DNA of 64,000 bases from JAGIBJ01 sp032119795 (GTDB lineage Bacteria; Actinomycetota; Thermoleophilia; Solirubrobacterales; Solirubrobacteraceae). The stretch spans positions 62,001-126,000 of the forward strand of contig JAUMFO010000024.1 of NCBI GenBank assembly GCA_032119795.1, given 5' to 3'. The notes beneath the pieces were generated by a model, which made no database searches, was not told where the DNA came from, and saw only the letters and a program-made list of their open reading frames with translations. Numbering within the stretch: the stretch's first letter is position 1; each line of letters opens with the position of its first letter. Shown piece by piece: positions 40,781 through 49,367 of this stretch. Made by a program: the position numbers and the translations under genes.

Positions 40781-42009
40781 CTACGTGCGGATGGTCGTCC
40801 GCCCGCGGGTCGTGACCGCATCGAGAGCGACGGCGCCGAGCAGGACGCCACCGGTGACCATGTATTTGACGGACGACTCGAACGCGAGCAGGTCCATGCC
40901 GTTGGAGATCGAGCCGATCACGAGGGCACCCAGGAGGGCGCTCCAGACCGAGCCGCGACCACCGAACAGGCTGGTGCCCGCGATGACCGGGCCGGCGATC
41001 GCCAGCAGCAGCAGGTCGCTGCCGCCCGAACTCTGGTTGACGGCCTGCAGGCGCGAGGCCGCGAGGATGCCGCCGAAGGCGGCCATCGTCGACGCGAGCA
41101 TGAAGACGATCGTCCGCACTCGAGCCACCGGAATACCGGCGCGGCGCGCCGCCTCGGCGTTGCCACCGACGGCAAACACGTGCCGGCCGAACTTCGTCCG
41201 CGTGAGCAGGATGTGGAAGTTCGCCACGATCGCGACGAGGATTACGAGCGCGAGCGGCACGCCACGGTCGGCGTTGACGACGAGCACGCCACCAAACAGC
41301 GCGACGGCAGCGCCACCGAGGCGCAGCACCGAACTGAGCGTCGGCGCCTGTTCCAGACCAGCTGCGCCGCGTGCGCGGCGATGCCCGATCTCGGCGACCA
41401 CGAGTGCGCCGACGACGACGGCCGCCACCAGCCACCCGAGCCACGGCGCGAGGAACACCCCGGCCAGGTTCAGGATCGCTTCGTCCTCGATGTTGACGGT
41501 GCCGGTATTCCCGAGCACGGCGAGCTGCGCACCCTGCCAGGCGAGCAAGCCGGCGAGCGTCACGACGAACGTCGGGATCACCAGCCGAGTGGAGACCGTC
41601 CCCTGGAAGAGGCCGATCGCCGCGCCGACGAGCAACGCGACGGCGATCGCCGGGTAGGCGTTCCACCCGTGCTTGACGGAGAGGACCGCCATGACCGACG
41701 CAGCCAGACCGCTGACGGCGCCGACCGACAGGTCGATCTCGCCGAGGAGCAGCACGAGGACCACGCCGACGGAGATCGTGCCGACGGCGGCGATCTGGAG
41801 GGTGAGGTTGGTGAGGTTGACGGCCGTCAGGAAGTTCTCGTTTGCGATCGAGAAGATCAACCAGATCAACGCGAGCACAATGAGCACGCGCACTGAGCCG
41901 AGCTCGCCGGCGGCCAGCTTCTTCAGCGTGCGCTTGACGGGGTTTCCCTGGTCGCCGGTGAGCGCGTCGCGCTCTTTGACGTTCTGTGGCGCGGAGGCGG
42001 GAGCGGAGC

Positions 42010-42013
<4 letters not shown>
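40781..42013 (-). CDS. xylH: Sugar ABC transporter permease, XylH-like
   Basis: A 410-residue permease of the ribose/xylose (BPD_transp_2) family. It has about ten membrane segments; the conserved loop GEIDLSVGAVSGLAASVMAV is near residue 90, and the EAA-like coupling region VGGNAEAARRAGIPVARVRTIVFMLAS is near 265. The length of ~400 and the sequence KYMVTGGVLLGAVALDAVTTR at the end fit XylH rather than the shorter RbsC. The start overlaps the ATPase gene stop by 4 nt. Substrate by family is xylose or another pentose; the matching XylF-type binding protein supports this. Confidence 0.9.
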
Positions 42014-42881
<868 letters not shown>

Positions 42882-42885
<4 letters not shown>

Positions 42886-44006
42886 GACGCGCTGATCCCA
42901 GCCTTCTCGCAGCCAGCGGCGTACTTGCCGGTGCACAGATCCGCGGCGCTGAGGAAGCCGTCGGCGATGACGGTGTCCTTGACGTTCGTGCTGACGACGG
43001 CGACCGGGTCGAGGATGATCGACGGGATGTCGGCCGTGCCGTTGTTGGTCGTGTCGTTGATCAGGCCCTCCGGCGGCTCCTCGCCGCGGACGAGAGCGAC
43101 GGCGAGCTGTGCGGCCTTCTCAGCCTCAGGCTTGATGGCCTTGTAGACCGTCATGCCCTGCTCGCCGATGAGCACGCGCTGCACGCCGGCAAGCTCGGCG
43201 TCCTGACCGGTCGACGGGATCTTGGTCGGATCGATGCCGGCCGACTTCATGGCGGCGATGGCGCCGCCGGCGGTGCCGTCGTTGGCGGCGTAGACGCCGT
43301 CGATGGTGTCCTTGCCCAGGGCGGTGATCGCCTGATCCATCTGGTTCTGGGCCTCATCCGGGCTCCAGTCCGGGGTGTCGTACTCCTTGCCGATCTTCAC
43401 GCCGGCCGGGTCGAGCACCGAGTGGGCGCCCTTCTTGAAGAGCGCGGCGTTGCCGTCGGTCGGCGAGCCGTTGATCATCACGATCTGCTTGCCCTTGGCG
43501 GCGTCGCCACCGAGCTGTTCGATGAGCGACTCGCCCTGCAGCTTGCCGACGGCCTCATTGTCGAACGAGATGTAGAAGTTCGGCTTGGATCCACCGGCCA
43601 CGAGGCGGTCGTAGGAGATCACCGGGATGTTCGACTGCTCGGCACGCTTCACGATCGACCCAGCGGACTTCGCGTCGACGGGGTCGAGCACGATCACCTT
43701 CGCGCCGTTGGTGATGGCGGCCTCAGCCTGCTGCTGCTGCTTGGACGCGTCCTGGTCGGCGTTGGAATACAGGACTTCGCAGTCGCTGCAGCTCGCCTTG
43801 ACGGCCGCTTCAAAGAGCGGCTTGTCTTGCGACTCGTAGCGGGTGGTCTTGCTCTCGGGGAGCAGCAGGGCGATCTTGCCGCCCGGCTTCTCGCCGGAGG
43901 AGGCGGTGCCGCCGCCGGAGGAATCGTCGTCGCCACAGCCGGCAATCCCGAACGCCGCAATGGCGCCCGCGAGGCCGAGCAGGGCCTTGGGTCCGTGGTT
44001 GATCAT
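42882..44006 (-). CDS. xylF: Xylose-type sugar-binding lipoprotein, XylF-like
   Basis: A 374-residue periplasmic-binding-type lipoprotein. The signal peptide ends in the lipobox IAGC (about residue 24), followed by a Gly/Ser/Asp tether. The mature part matches XylF: KIALLLPESKTTRYESQDKPLFEAAVK, ADQDASKQQQQAEAAITNGAKVIVLDPVDA, VISYDRLVAGG, NFYISFDNEAVGKLQGESL, MINGSPTDGNAALFKKGA and GVYAANDGTAGGAIAAMKSAG. An AGGAG ribosome-binding site precedes the ATG at 44006. It is the first gene of the transporter operon and is separated from the ROK regulator by 181 nt with two hairpins. Confidence 0.93.
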
Positions 44007-44069
44007 GAGGAGCTCCTGGAGTGGTGCGTGGTGCGCCCTCGGGCGCATGGATTGGTCGATGCTGCGCGA

Positions 44070-44090
44070 GGGCTCAGGCGTGCTGAGCCC
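44070..44090 (-). terminator. Hairpin in the ROK-xylF interval (1)
   Basis: GGGCTCAG (44070-44077) and CTGAGCCC (44083-44090) form an 8-bp stem with a 5-nt loop in the leader of xylF. It may stabilise or attenuate the operon mRNA. Confidence 0.45.
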
Positions 44091-44122
44091 CTGAGGGCGC
44101 GGTGTGGATGGGCAGCGCTCGG

Positions 44123-44147
44123 GTGGCCGGCGGGGGGAGCCGGCCAC
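44123..44147 (-). terminator. Hairpin in the ROK-xylF interval (2)
   Basis: GTGGCCGGC (44123-44131) and GCCGGCCAC (44139-44147) form a 9-bp perfect stem with a 7-nt loop, 40 nt after the ROK stop on the minus strand. Probably the ROK gene terminator, possibly partial. Confidence 0.55.
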
Positions 44148-44187
44148 TGGCGAGCAGGGGAAGTGGAGGCGTGGGCAGCGCAGCGAG

Positions 44188-45396
44188 TCATCGCGCGGCT
44201 CCCATGCGAGAGGACGAGAGGCGCTCGGTGTCGCCGATCACCAGAGACAAACCGCCGAGCAGTTCGGCGCGACTGCCAAGCTGGCCGCCGACGAGCTCGA
44301 CGCTGCTCACCACAGCCGGCAATGCGAACCGCCCGAGCGACTCGCGGATGCCGTCGAGCAGAGCAGAGCCCTCACCGCCGAGATCGCCCCCGATCACGAG
44401 GCGCTCCGGGCCCAGGACGTTGCAGAGGTCGGCGAGGGAGCGACCGATCGCGCGGCCCGCGTCCACGAGCACGCGCTTGGCGCCGGCGTCGCCGCCGGCG
44501 GCGAGCTCGACGAGGTCGCGCGTGGTGAGCTCAGGCCCGTGGCGGCGGCGCAGCAGACGCAGCAGCGGCGCGGCGCCGGCCACGGTCTCAAGGCAGCCGC
44601 GGTTGCCGCACCGGCAGAGGTCGCCCTCGGGATCGTGCAGCACGTGCCCGAGCTCGCCGGCTGATCCGGCGGCGCCGCGGTGCAGGCGGCCGCCGAGCAG
44701 GATACCGGCGCCGATGCCGGAGGCGACCTTCACGTAGACGAGGTCCTGCGCGCCGATGCCCGCGCCGAATCGGGCCTCGCCGAGCGTGGCGAGATTGGCG
44801 TCGTTGTCTACGATCACGCCAACCGAGGAGCCGAGCCGCCGGACGATCTCTTGGGCGGGCTGCAGGCCAACCCAGTCCGGGAGGATCACGGAGCTGCCGA
44901 CGGCGCCGGTGGCGCTGTCGATCGGGCCTGGCAGGCCCATGGCGATGCCGATGAGGTTGTCGACGGTGAGGCCGACGTCGGTCAGCAGCTCGAGCGAGAG
45001 GCGGACGGCTGCATCGAGCGCTTCGCTGGCGGAGCCGTCGACGTCGATCTGCATCTCGCGCTCGCCGAGGATGTCTGCGGAGAGATCAGCCAAGGCGACG
45101 CGCAGGTGGGTGTGGCCAAAGTCGATCGCGAGCGCGGTGCCGGCCGATCGGTCGAGCGAGAGCAGCGCGCCGGGGCGGCCACCTTGGGCGCCGGCGCCCC
45201 GGGTCTCGTCGCGATCGACGACGAGACCGTCGGCGATCAGCTCGGTGATGAGGCCGGAGATCGTCGAGCGCGAGAGGCCCGTCCGGCGCGCCAGATCGGC
45301 GCGGCTCGCCGACCCGCTGCTGCGCAGTGCGTCGAGCACCTGCACGCGGTTGCGGCGGCGTGTGGAGAGGGGTGCGGTATCGCCCGGAGCGGCCAT
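44188..45396 (-). CDS. ROK family transcriptional repressor, XylR-like
   Basis: A 402-residue protein with an N-terminal MarR-like winged helix (VQVLDALRSSGSASRADLARRTGLSRSTISGLITELIADGLV, about residues 19-60) and a C-terminal ROK sugar-kinase-like domain. The latter has ALAIDFGHTHLRVALADL, the IAMGLPGPID motif and the Zn-binding CRCGNRGCLE. Such proteins repress sugar operons and release DNA on binding the sugar. It lies directly upstream of the xylose-type transporter genes in the same orientation. The ATG at 45396 is used; an in-frame GTG at 45408 is possible. Upstream inverted repeats (45424-45512) are likely operators. Confidence 0.9.
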   Translation of the reverse strand: MAAPGDTAPLSTRRRNRVQVLDALRSSGSASRADLARRTGLSRSTISGLITELIADGLVVDRDETRGAGAQGGRPGALLSLDRSAGTALAIDFGHTHLRVALADLSADILGEREMQIDVDGSASEALDAAVRLSLELLTDVGLTVDNLIGIAMGLPGPIDSATGAVGSSVILPDWVGLQPAQEIVRRLGSSVGVIVDNDANLATLGEARFGAGIGAQDLVYVKVASGIGAGILLGGRLHRGAAGSAGELGHVLHDPEGDLCRCGNRGCLETVAGAAPLLRLLRRRHGPELTTRDLVELAAGGDAGAKRVLVDAGRAIGRSLADLCNVLGPERLVIGGDLGGEGSALLDGIRESLGRFALPAVVSSVELVGGQLGSRAELLGGLSLVIGDTERLSSSRMGAAR

Positions 45397-45716
45397 TGCG
45401 GAGAACACTGTGATGCTCGTCACTAGGTTTGTCAAGTTCTGAACGAACCTACACCTCGCAAACTAGGCGTTTGTTCTTTTTCGTCGCTCAGACCGGTATC
45501 TGGTTCGTTCAGGCGACAAGCCGTGTTCGAACCCAGGCGCAACGCACCGTCTTCCTGTCGCCCGGCCCCGACTGGTTCAACCGGTGGGCGCGCGGGAACT
45601 CGCCAACGGCGCCTGGGGGACGCAGTTCGTTCGCCGAACAAACGCGATCGGCCAAGGAGGTTCGGTCGGGCGCGGCCCGAGGCTCGCGCGCACGTTTGGC
45701 GAGCGTGAGCGCCTGG
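45397..45716. promoter_or_regulatory. Regulatory region upstream of the ROK gene with inverted repeats
   Basis: This 320-nt gene-free region carries TAGGTTTGT (45424-45432) paired with ACGAACCTA (45443-45451), one mismatch, and a second repeat CTGAACGAACC (45439-45449) paired with its exact reverse complement GGTTCGTTCAG (45502-45512). A further GTTCGTTCG and CGAACAAAC pair lies near 45627-45646. The spaced GAACGAACC boxes resemble operators of ROK repressors and suggest looping or multi-site binding. No open frame of interest is seen. Confidence 0.6.
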
Positions 45717-47165
45717 CTACGCGGCGCGCATCGACGAGCTCGGCACCAGCGCCACCAGGGTGGCGTCGTCGGCGAACTCGTCTTTGGAGTGCGAGCGGGC
45801 GGCGTCTTCGATGGCGCGAACCATGGACGCCGCCGAGTCACGGACGGTGCCGGTGATCGCGCGCTGCACTCCGGCGAGGCCAAACGGCTCCCCCGCCTCG
45901 TTGCTGCGATCGATCACGCCGTCGGAGACGAGCAGAATCCGCTGCGTTGGCTCGACCCGCCAGCTCTGGATCCGCAGGCGCCGCGGGAAGTCGACCGCGC
46001 CAAGCGCCGGCTGAAGCTCACCGATTGGCCGGATCTCGCCATGCGCGTCGACGAGGAGCGGCGGGAAGTCGCCGCACGTGACCCACTGCAGGATCCCCTG
46101 GGCGCCGTTCCAAAGCGCGATCGTCGTGGAGACCGCCACGCGGCGCTCGCCGAGCTCGTGCATCGTCTCCTGCATCAGGTGCACGCAGCTCGCCGGCGTG
46201 GCCCGCGCGAGGTGCCGCGCAGCGCGAAAGGCACCGAGCATCACGGTCGCGGCCGCCGCTGCGGGCGCCCCATTGCCCTCGGTGTCGGCGATGCCCAGCC
46301 AGGCACCTTCAGGGTTGTCGGTGTAGTCGAACCAGTCGCCGCCGATGTCATACCCCGGCATGACGTTGCCGGCGAGCGTCGCACCACCAACGCGAACGAT
46401 CCGCGGTGGCAGCATGTTCTGCTGGATCTCGGCGGCAGCACTCGTCGGGCGTGAGCGGCGCACGCGGGCGGCCTGATCGGTGTAGCGCTCAGCGAGAGAC
46501 AGCGCCGCAGCCGCCTCCTGTGCGAGCGCGCGAAGCTCCGATTCTTCTGGTCCGATCGCGAGCATCACGCCGGTGGCGCGCCCTCGCAGATACAGCGGCG
46601 CGACCGTCGCGTTGGGCAGGTGCTGCTCAATCGACGCGCGCAGGGCCGCGACCGCCTCACGCGGAATCTCCGGGCCGACGGCGAGATCGATCGGGAGCAC
46701 ATCCGGGAAGGTGTGGGCGCCAGCCAAGCGGCGCAGCTGCGCGCCGTCGAGATCCACGAGGTAGATCGCCGCCGACGACACGCCTGCCAGGCGCTGCGCT
46801 TCGGCCACGATCTGCGTCCCGAGTTCGAACGGCGGCACCTTGTTCAGCACGTCCGAGACCGAGAGCGGCGTCGGGGCCAGCCCGCTGAGCTCACCGGGGC
46901 GGCGCAGGCGATCTTCGTCGTTGGCCACCGAGTCGTCGCTCGCCTGGAGCCGCACGGCGTCGATCAAGTCCTGACGCGTGGGGAAGTGGCGGTGGATGGT
47001 GTTGCGTCCCAGCCCCGCCTCGGCCGCGATCGTCGCCATGCTCGCCTGTGGCTGCTCGGCCAGCACTCGGCGCGCCGCCTCCACCAAGCGTGTCTTGTTG
47101 AGCGCCGCGTCGCTGCGTTTTTTGCGGTTGGACGTTGGGCGCGGAGCGTTGGAGATGTGAGGCAT
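45717..47165 (-). CDS. TetR HTH-GAF-SpoIIE phosphatase fusion protein
   Basis: A 482-residue protein with an unusual order of domains. Residues 22-68 are a TetR-type helix-turn-helix (KTRLVEAARRVLAEQ, MATIAAEAGLGRNTIHRHFPTRQDLIDAV). Residues ~104-225 are a GAF-like sensor domain. Residues ~245-475 are a PP2C/SpoIIE-type Ser/Thr phosphatase with IQQNMLPP, GYDIGGDWFDY (Asp277, Asp280), IADTEGNG (Asp294), SDGVID (Asp415) and DDATLV, so the metal-binding Asp residues are present. SpoIIE relatives normally control sigma factors through anti-sigma antagonists. Joining one to a DNA-binding head suggests DNA-linked partner switching or a new type of one-component regulator. The ATG at 47165 starts just before the HTH; a TTG at 47198 is also in frame. 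Confidence 0.88.
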   Translation of the reverse strand: MPHISNAPRPTSNRKKRSDAALNKTRLVEAARRVLAEQPQASMATIAAEAGLGRNTIHRHFPTRQDLIDAVRLQASDDSVANDEDRLRRPGELSGLAPTPLSVSDVLNKVPPFELGTQIVAEAQRLAGVSSAAIYLVDLDGAQLRRLAGAHTFPDVLPIDLAVGPEIPREAVAALRASIEQHLPNATVAPLYLRGRATGVMLAIGPEESELRALAQEAAAALSLAERYTDQAARVRRSRPTSAAAEIQQNMLPPRIVRVGGATLAGNVMPGYDIGGDWFDYTDNPEGAWLGIADTEGNGAPAAAAATVMLGAFRAARHLARATPASCVHLMQETMHELGERRVAVSTTIALWNGAQGILQWVTCGDFPPLLVDAHGEIRPIGELQPALGAVDFPRRLRIQSWRVEPTQRILLVSDGVIDRSNEAGEPFGLAGVQRAITGTVRDSAASMVRAIEDAARSHSKDEFADDATLVALVPSSSMRAA

Positions 47166-47397
47166 CCTGCCACACCCCGTACGCGTGATGTGGGGCAATC
47201 TGCACCAGATGACCAGGTTCGTCCTCTGATCCGGGACACAGCCGCTTAGGGTCGTTGCAGAAGCCGCCCAGCAGTGGGCGCCGATATGCGCCAGCGCTGC
47301 CTCCCTCTTGGGGCTCGCCCCCGGATGTCGCCACGCACACCCCGACCCAGGCCGACGGCGGCCTCTTCACGTGAACGCACCCGCACCCGACGAACCG

Positions 47398-47751
47398 ATG
47401 ACGACCGAAGCGCCCACACAGCGTGACGCCATGTCACGCATCGCCAACGAGGTGGTGGGACTCCACAAGCGCCACCGCGGCCGGGGTCCGACGCAGGTCC
47501 GCGTCCACCGCCAAGACGACCTGGTGATCGTCGTCCTGCGCGACGACTTCTCCCCGCTCGAGCGCGCGCTCGTGCGCGACGGGCGCGAGCAAGCGGTACG
47601 GGATCAGCGCGATGCCTATGAAGCGATGGTTGCCCCTGAGCTGAAGGCGATCGTCGAGGCCCACACGGGCTGCGACGTCAACGCGTTCGTCCACGCCGGC
47701 CACCACGAGCCCGACGTCTACGTCGAGTTGTTCATGCTCGCCCCGCGCTGA
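47398..47751 (+). CDS. DUF2294 family protein
   Basis: A 117-residue protein matching the DUF2294 pattern: RIANEVVGLHKRHRGRGPTQVRVHRQDD near the N-terminus, VVLRDDFSPLERAL, a Glu/Arg-rich middle (GREQAVRDQRDAYEAMVAPELKAIVEAHTG), and a closing beta segment DVNAFVHAGHHEPDVYVELFML. Function is unknown in the family; members occur near stress and ion-transport genes. The ATG at 47398 fits the family length, but an in-frame GTG at 47371 would add nine residues. It is divergent from the TetR-GAF-SpoIIE gene across 232 nt with no strong motif. Confidence 0.78.
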   Translation: MTTEAPTQRDAMSRIANEVVGLHKRHRGRGPTQVRVHRQDDLVIVVLRDDFSPLERALVRDGREQAVRDQRDAYEAMVAPELKAIVEAHTGCDVNAFVHAGHHEPDVYVELFMLAPR

Positions 47752-47959
47752 CCGCCGCCGACCCAAATCTGGGTCTGGCGCGGCTCGGGCACGGCGTAAC
47801 GTCGGAGACGATCCTCAAGCCGACGACCGTCGCCCAACCAGCGGCCTACCGGAGGCCCGAGATCTAGACCGGCGGCCGGGCGCGAGCACCCGTGGCCCGC
47901 ACTTGCTCGCCGGTTCAACCTTCAAAGCGGCGAACCTCCCGCGCCCAGGAACCCCTCGG

Positions 47960-47971
47960 TACCCTGCGCGG
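47960..47971 (+). promoter_or_regulatory. -10 box of a leaderless SDR promoter
   Basis: TACCCT (47960-47965), 6 nt, then the ATG at 47972, the same arrangement as before cobO and cbiA. Confidence 0.5.
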
Positions 47972-48763
47972 ATGTCCCGTGAACAGGTCGCGTCACTCTT
48001 CGATATCACCGGCAAAGTCGCCGTCGTCACCGGCGGGTCGCGCGGCATCGGCCTCGTGATCGCCCGTGGACTGCTGGAAGCCGGCGCCGAGGTCCTGATC
48101 AGCTCCCGCAAAGCGGCCGCCGTCGACGCCGCCGTCGCGCAACTCTCCGCGTACGGCCCGGTCAGCGGGTTCGCCGCCGACGTCTCCAGCGAGGAGGGCG
48201 TCGCCGCACTCGCTGCCGCGGTCGCCGAGCGCCACCCGAAGGTGCACCTGTTGTTCAACAATGCAGGCGCCACGTGGGGCGCGCCAATCGAAGACTTCCC
48301 CAGCGCCGGGTTCGAGAAGATCCTGTCGACCAACGTGCAGGGCGTCTTCGCGCTCACGAGCAAGCTCCTGCCGCAGCTGCGCGCCGCCGCCACCGCGCAG
48401 GATCCGGCCCGCGTGATCAACATCGGCTCCGTCGACGGGTTGCGCGTTCCGATGATGGAGAACTACTCGTACTCGGCCAGCAAGGCGGCCGTCCACATGC
48501 TCACGCGCCACCTCGCCAAGCGCCTGGCCAGCGAGCACATCACCGTCAACGCGATCGCCCCCGGCCCGTTCGAGAGCAAGATGACGGCCTTCATGCTCGC
48601 CAGCCCCGAGGGCCGCGACGCCGTCGCGTCGACCGTCCCGCTCGGGCGAATCGGCAGCGACGACGACATCATCGGCACCTCGCTGTTCCTGTCGAGCCGC
48701 GCCGGCGCCTATCTCACGGGCGCGATCGTGCCGCTCGACGGCGGCATCGTCGGGACGGCCTAA
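47972..48763 (+). CDS. Short-chain dehydrogenase/reductase, RhlG/FabG-like
   Basis: A 263-residue classical SDR. The cofactor motif VVTGGSRGIGLVIARGLLEAGAEVLISSRK is at about 18-47, with NNAG (FNNAGATWG) near 94, the catalytic Ser in INIGSVDGL and YSYSASKAAVHML with the YxxxK motif. The C-terminus VPLDGGIVGTA is typical of 3-oxoacyl-ACP reductase-like SDRs. SRK after strand two favours NADPH. A role in fatty-acid or polyketide reduction is possible. A leaderless promoter supports the start. Confidence 0.9.
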   Translation: MSREQVASLFDITGKVAVVTGGSRGIGLVIARGLLEAGAEVLISSRKAAAVDAAVAQLSAYGPVSGFAADVSSEEGVAALAAAVAERHPKVHLLFNNAGATWGAPIEDFPSAGFEKILSTNVQGVFALTSKLLPQLRAAATAQDPARVINIGSVDGLRVPMMENYSYSASKAAVHMLTRHLAKRLASEHITVNAIAPGPFESKMTAFMLASPEGRDAVASTVPLGRIGSDDDIIGTSLFLSSRAGAYLTGAIVPLDGGIVGTA

Positions 48764-48830
48764 CGGCCGCCTGAGGGGCCGAGCAATCGGCTCGTCACAA
48801 CCTTCCGCCTCGCGGCACTCCACCTCCTGA

Positions 48831-49367
48831 ATGCAGTCGCACGAATTCGTCGCCTGGTACCGGGAGGAGGCCGAGGCCGTCTTGATCTTCCATGCACGCC
48901 GCACCATGGATCCCGAGCTGGCGCTCGACCTCACTGCCGAGACCTTTGCCGAGGCCTGGCGCTGCCGCCACACGCTGAAGGCGACGACCTACGAGGAGCG
49001 CCGCGGGTGGCTCTTCACCATTGCGCGCCGCCAGCTCGGGCGGTACTGGCGACGGGGCAAGGTCGAGCGGCGTGCGCTCGAGACGCTGAAGATGCAGGTC
49101 CCGGCGGCCCACGAGGACGACCTTGCGGAGATCGACCAGCGGGCGGGGTTGCCGGAGCTGCGCACGGCGATGGCCACCGAGCTGGCGCGGCTCTCCGACG
49201 ACCAGCGCCAAGCCCTCGAGCTGCGGATCGTGGAAGAACGCGGCTACGACGAGATCGCCGAGCTGGTCGGCGTGAGCGAGCAGGTCGTGCGCACGCGCGT
49301 CTCCCGTGGGCTCAAGGCGCTGGCGGCCGCGGCGACGCGCAACCCCGTGCTGCGAGGTGAGCGATGA
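48831..49367 (+). CDS. ECF sigma factor
   Basis: A 178-residue sigma factor of the extracytoplasmic-function group. Region 2 is visible at about residues 5-70 (FVAWYREEAEAVLIFHARRTMD, LDLTAETFAEAWR, RRGWLFTIARRQLGRYWRR). Region 4 is at about 113-165 (LARLSDDQRQALELRIVEERGYDEIAELVGVSEQVVRTRVSRGLKAL). The ATG at 48831 gives the full region 2. Its stop overlaps the start of a membrane protein gene by 4 nt, the typical place for an anti-sigma factor. No ribosome-binding site is clear. Confidence 0.92.
   Translation: MQSHEFVAWYREEAEAVLIFHARRTMDPELALDLTAETFAEAWRCRHTLKATTYEERRGWLFTIARRQLGRYWRRGKVERRALETLKMQVPAAHEDDLAEIDQRAGLPELRTAMATELARLSDDQRQALELRIVEERGYDEIAELVGVSEQVVRTRVSRGLKALAAAATRNPVLRGER

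Noticed and set aside
45523..45600. GTTCGAACC near 45523 as a tRNA T-loop
   Set aside because: No matching acceptor, D or anticodon stems could be built around it.
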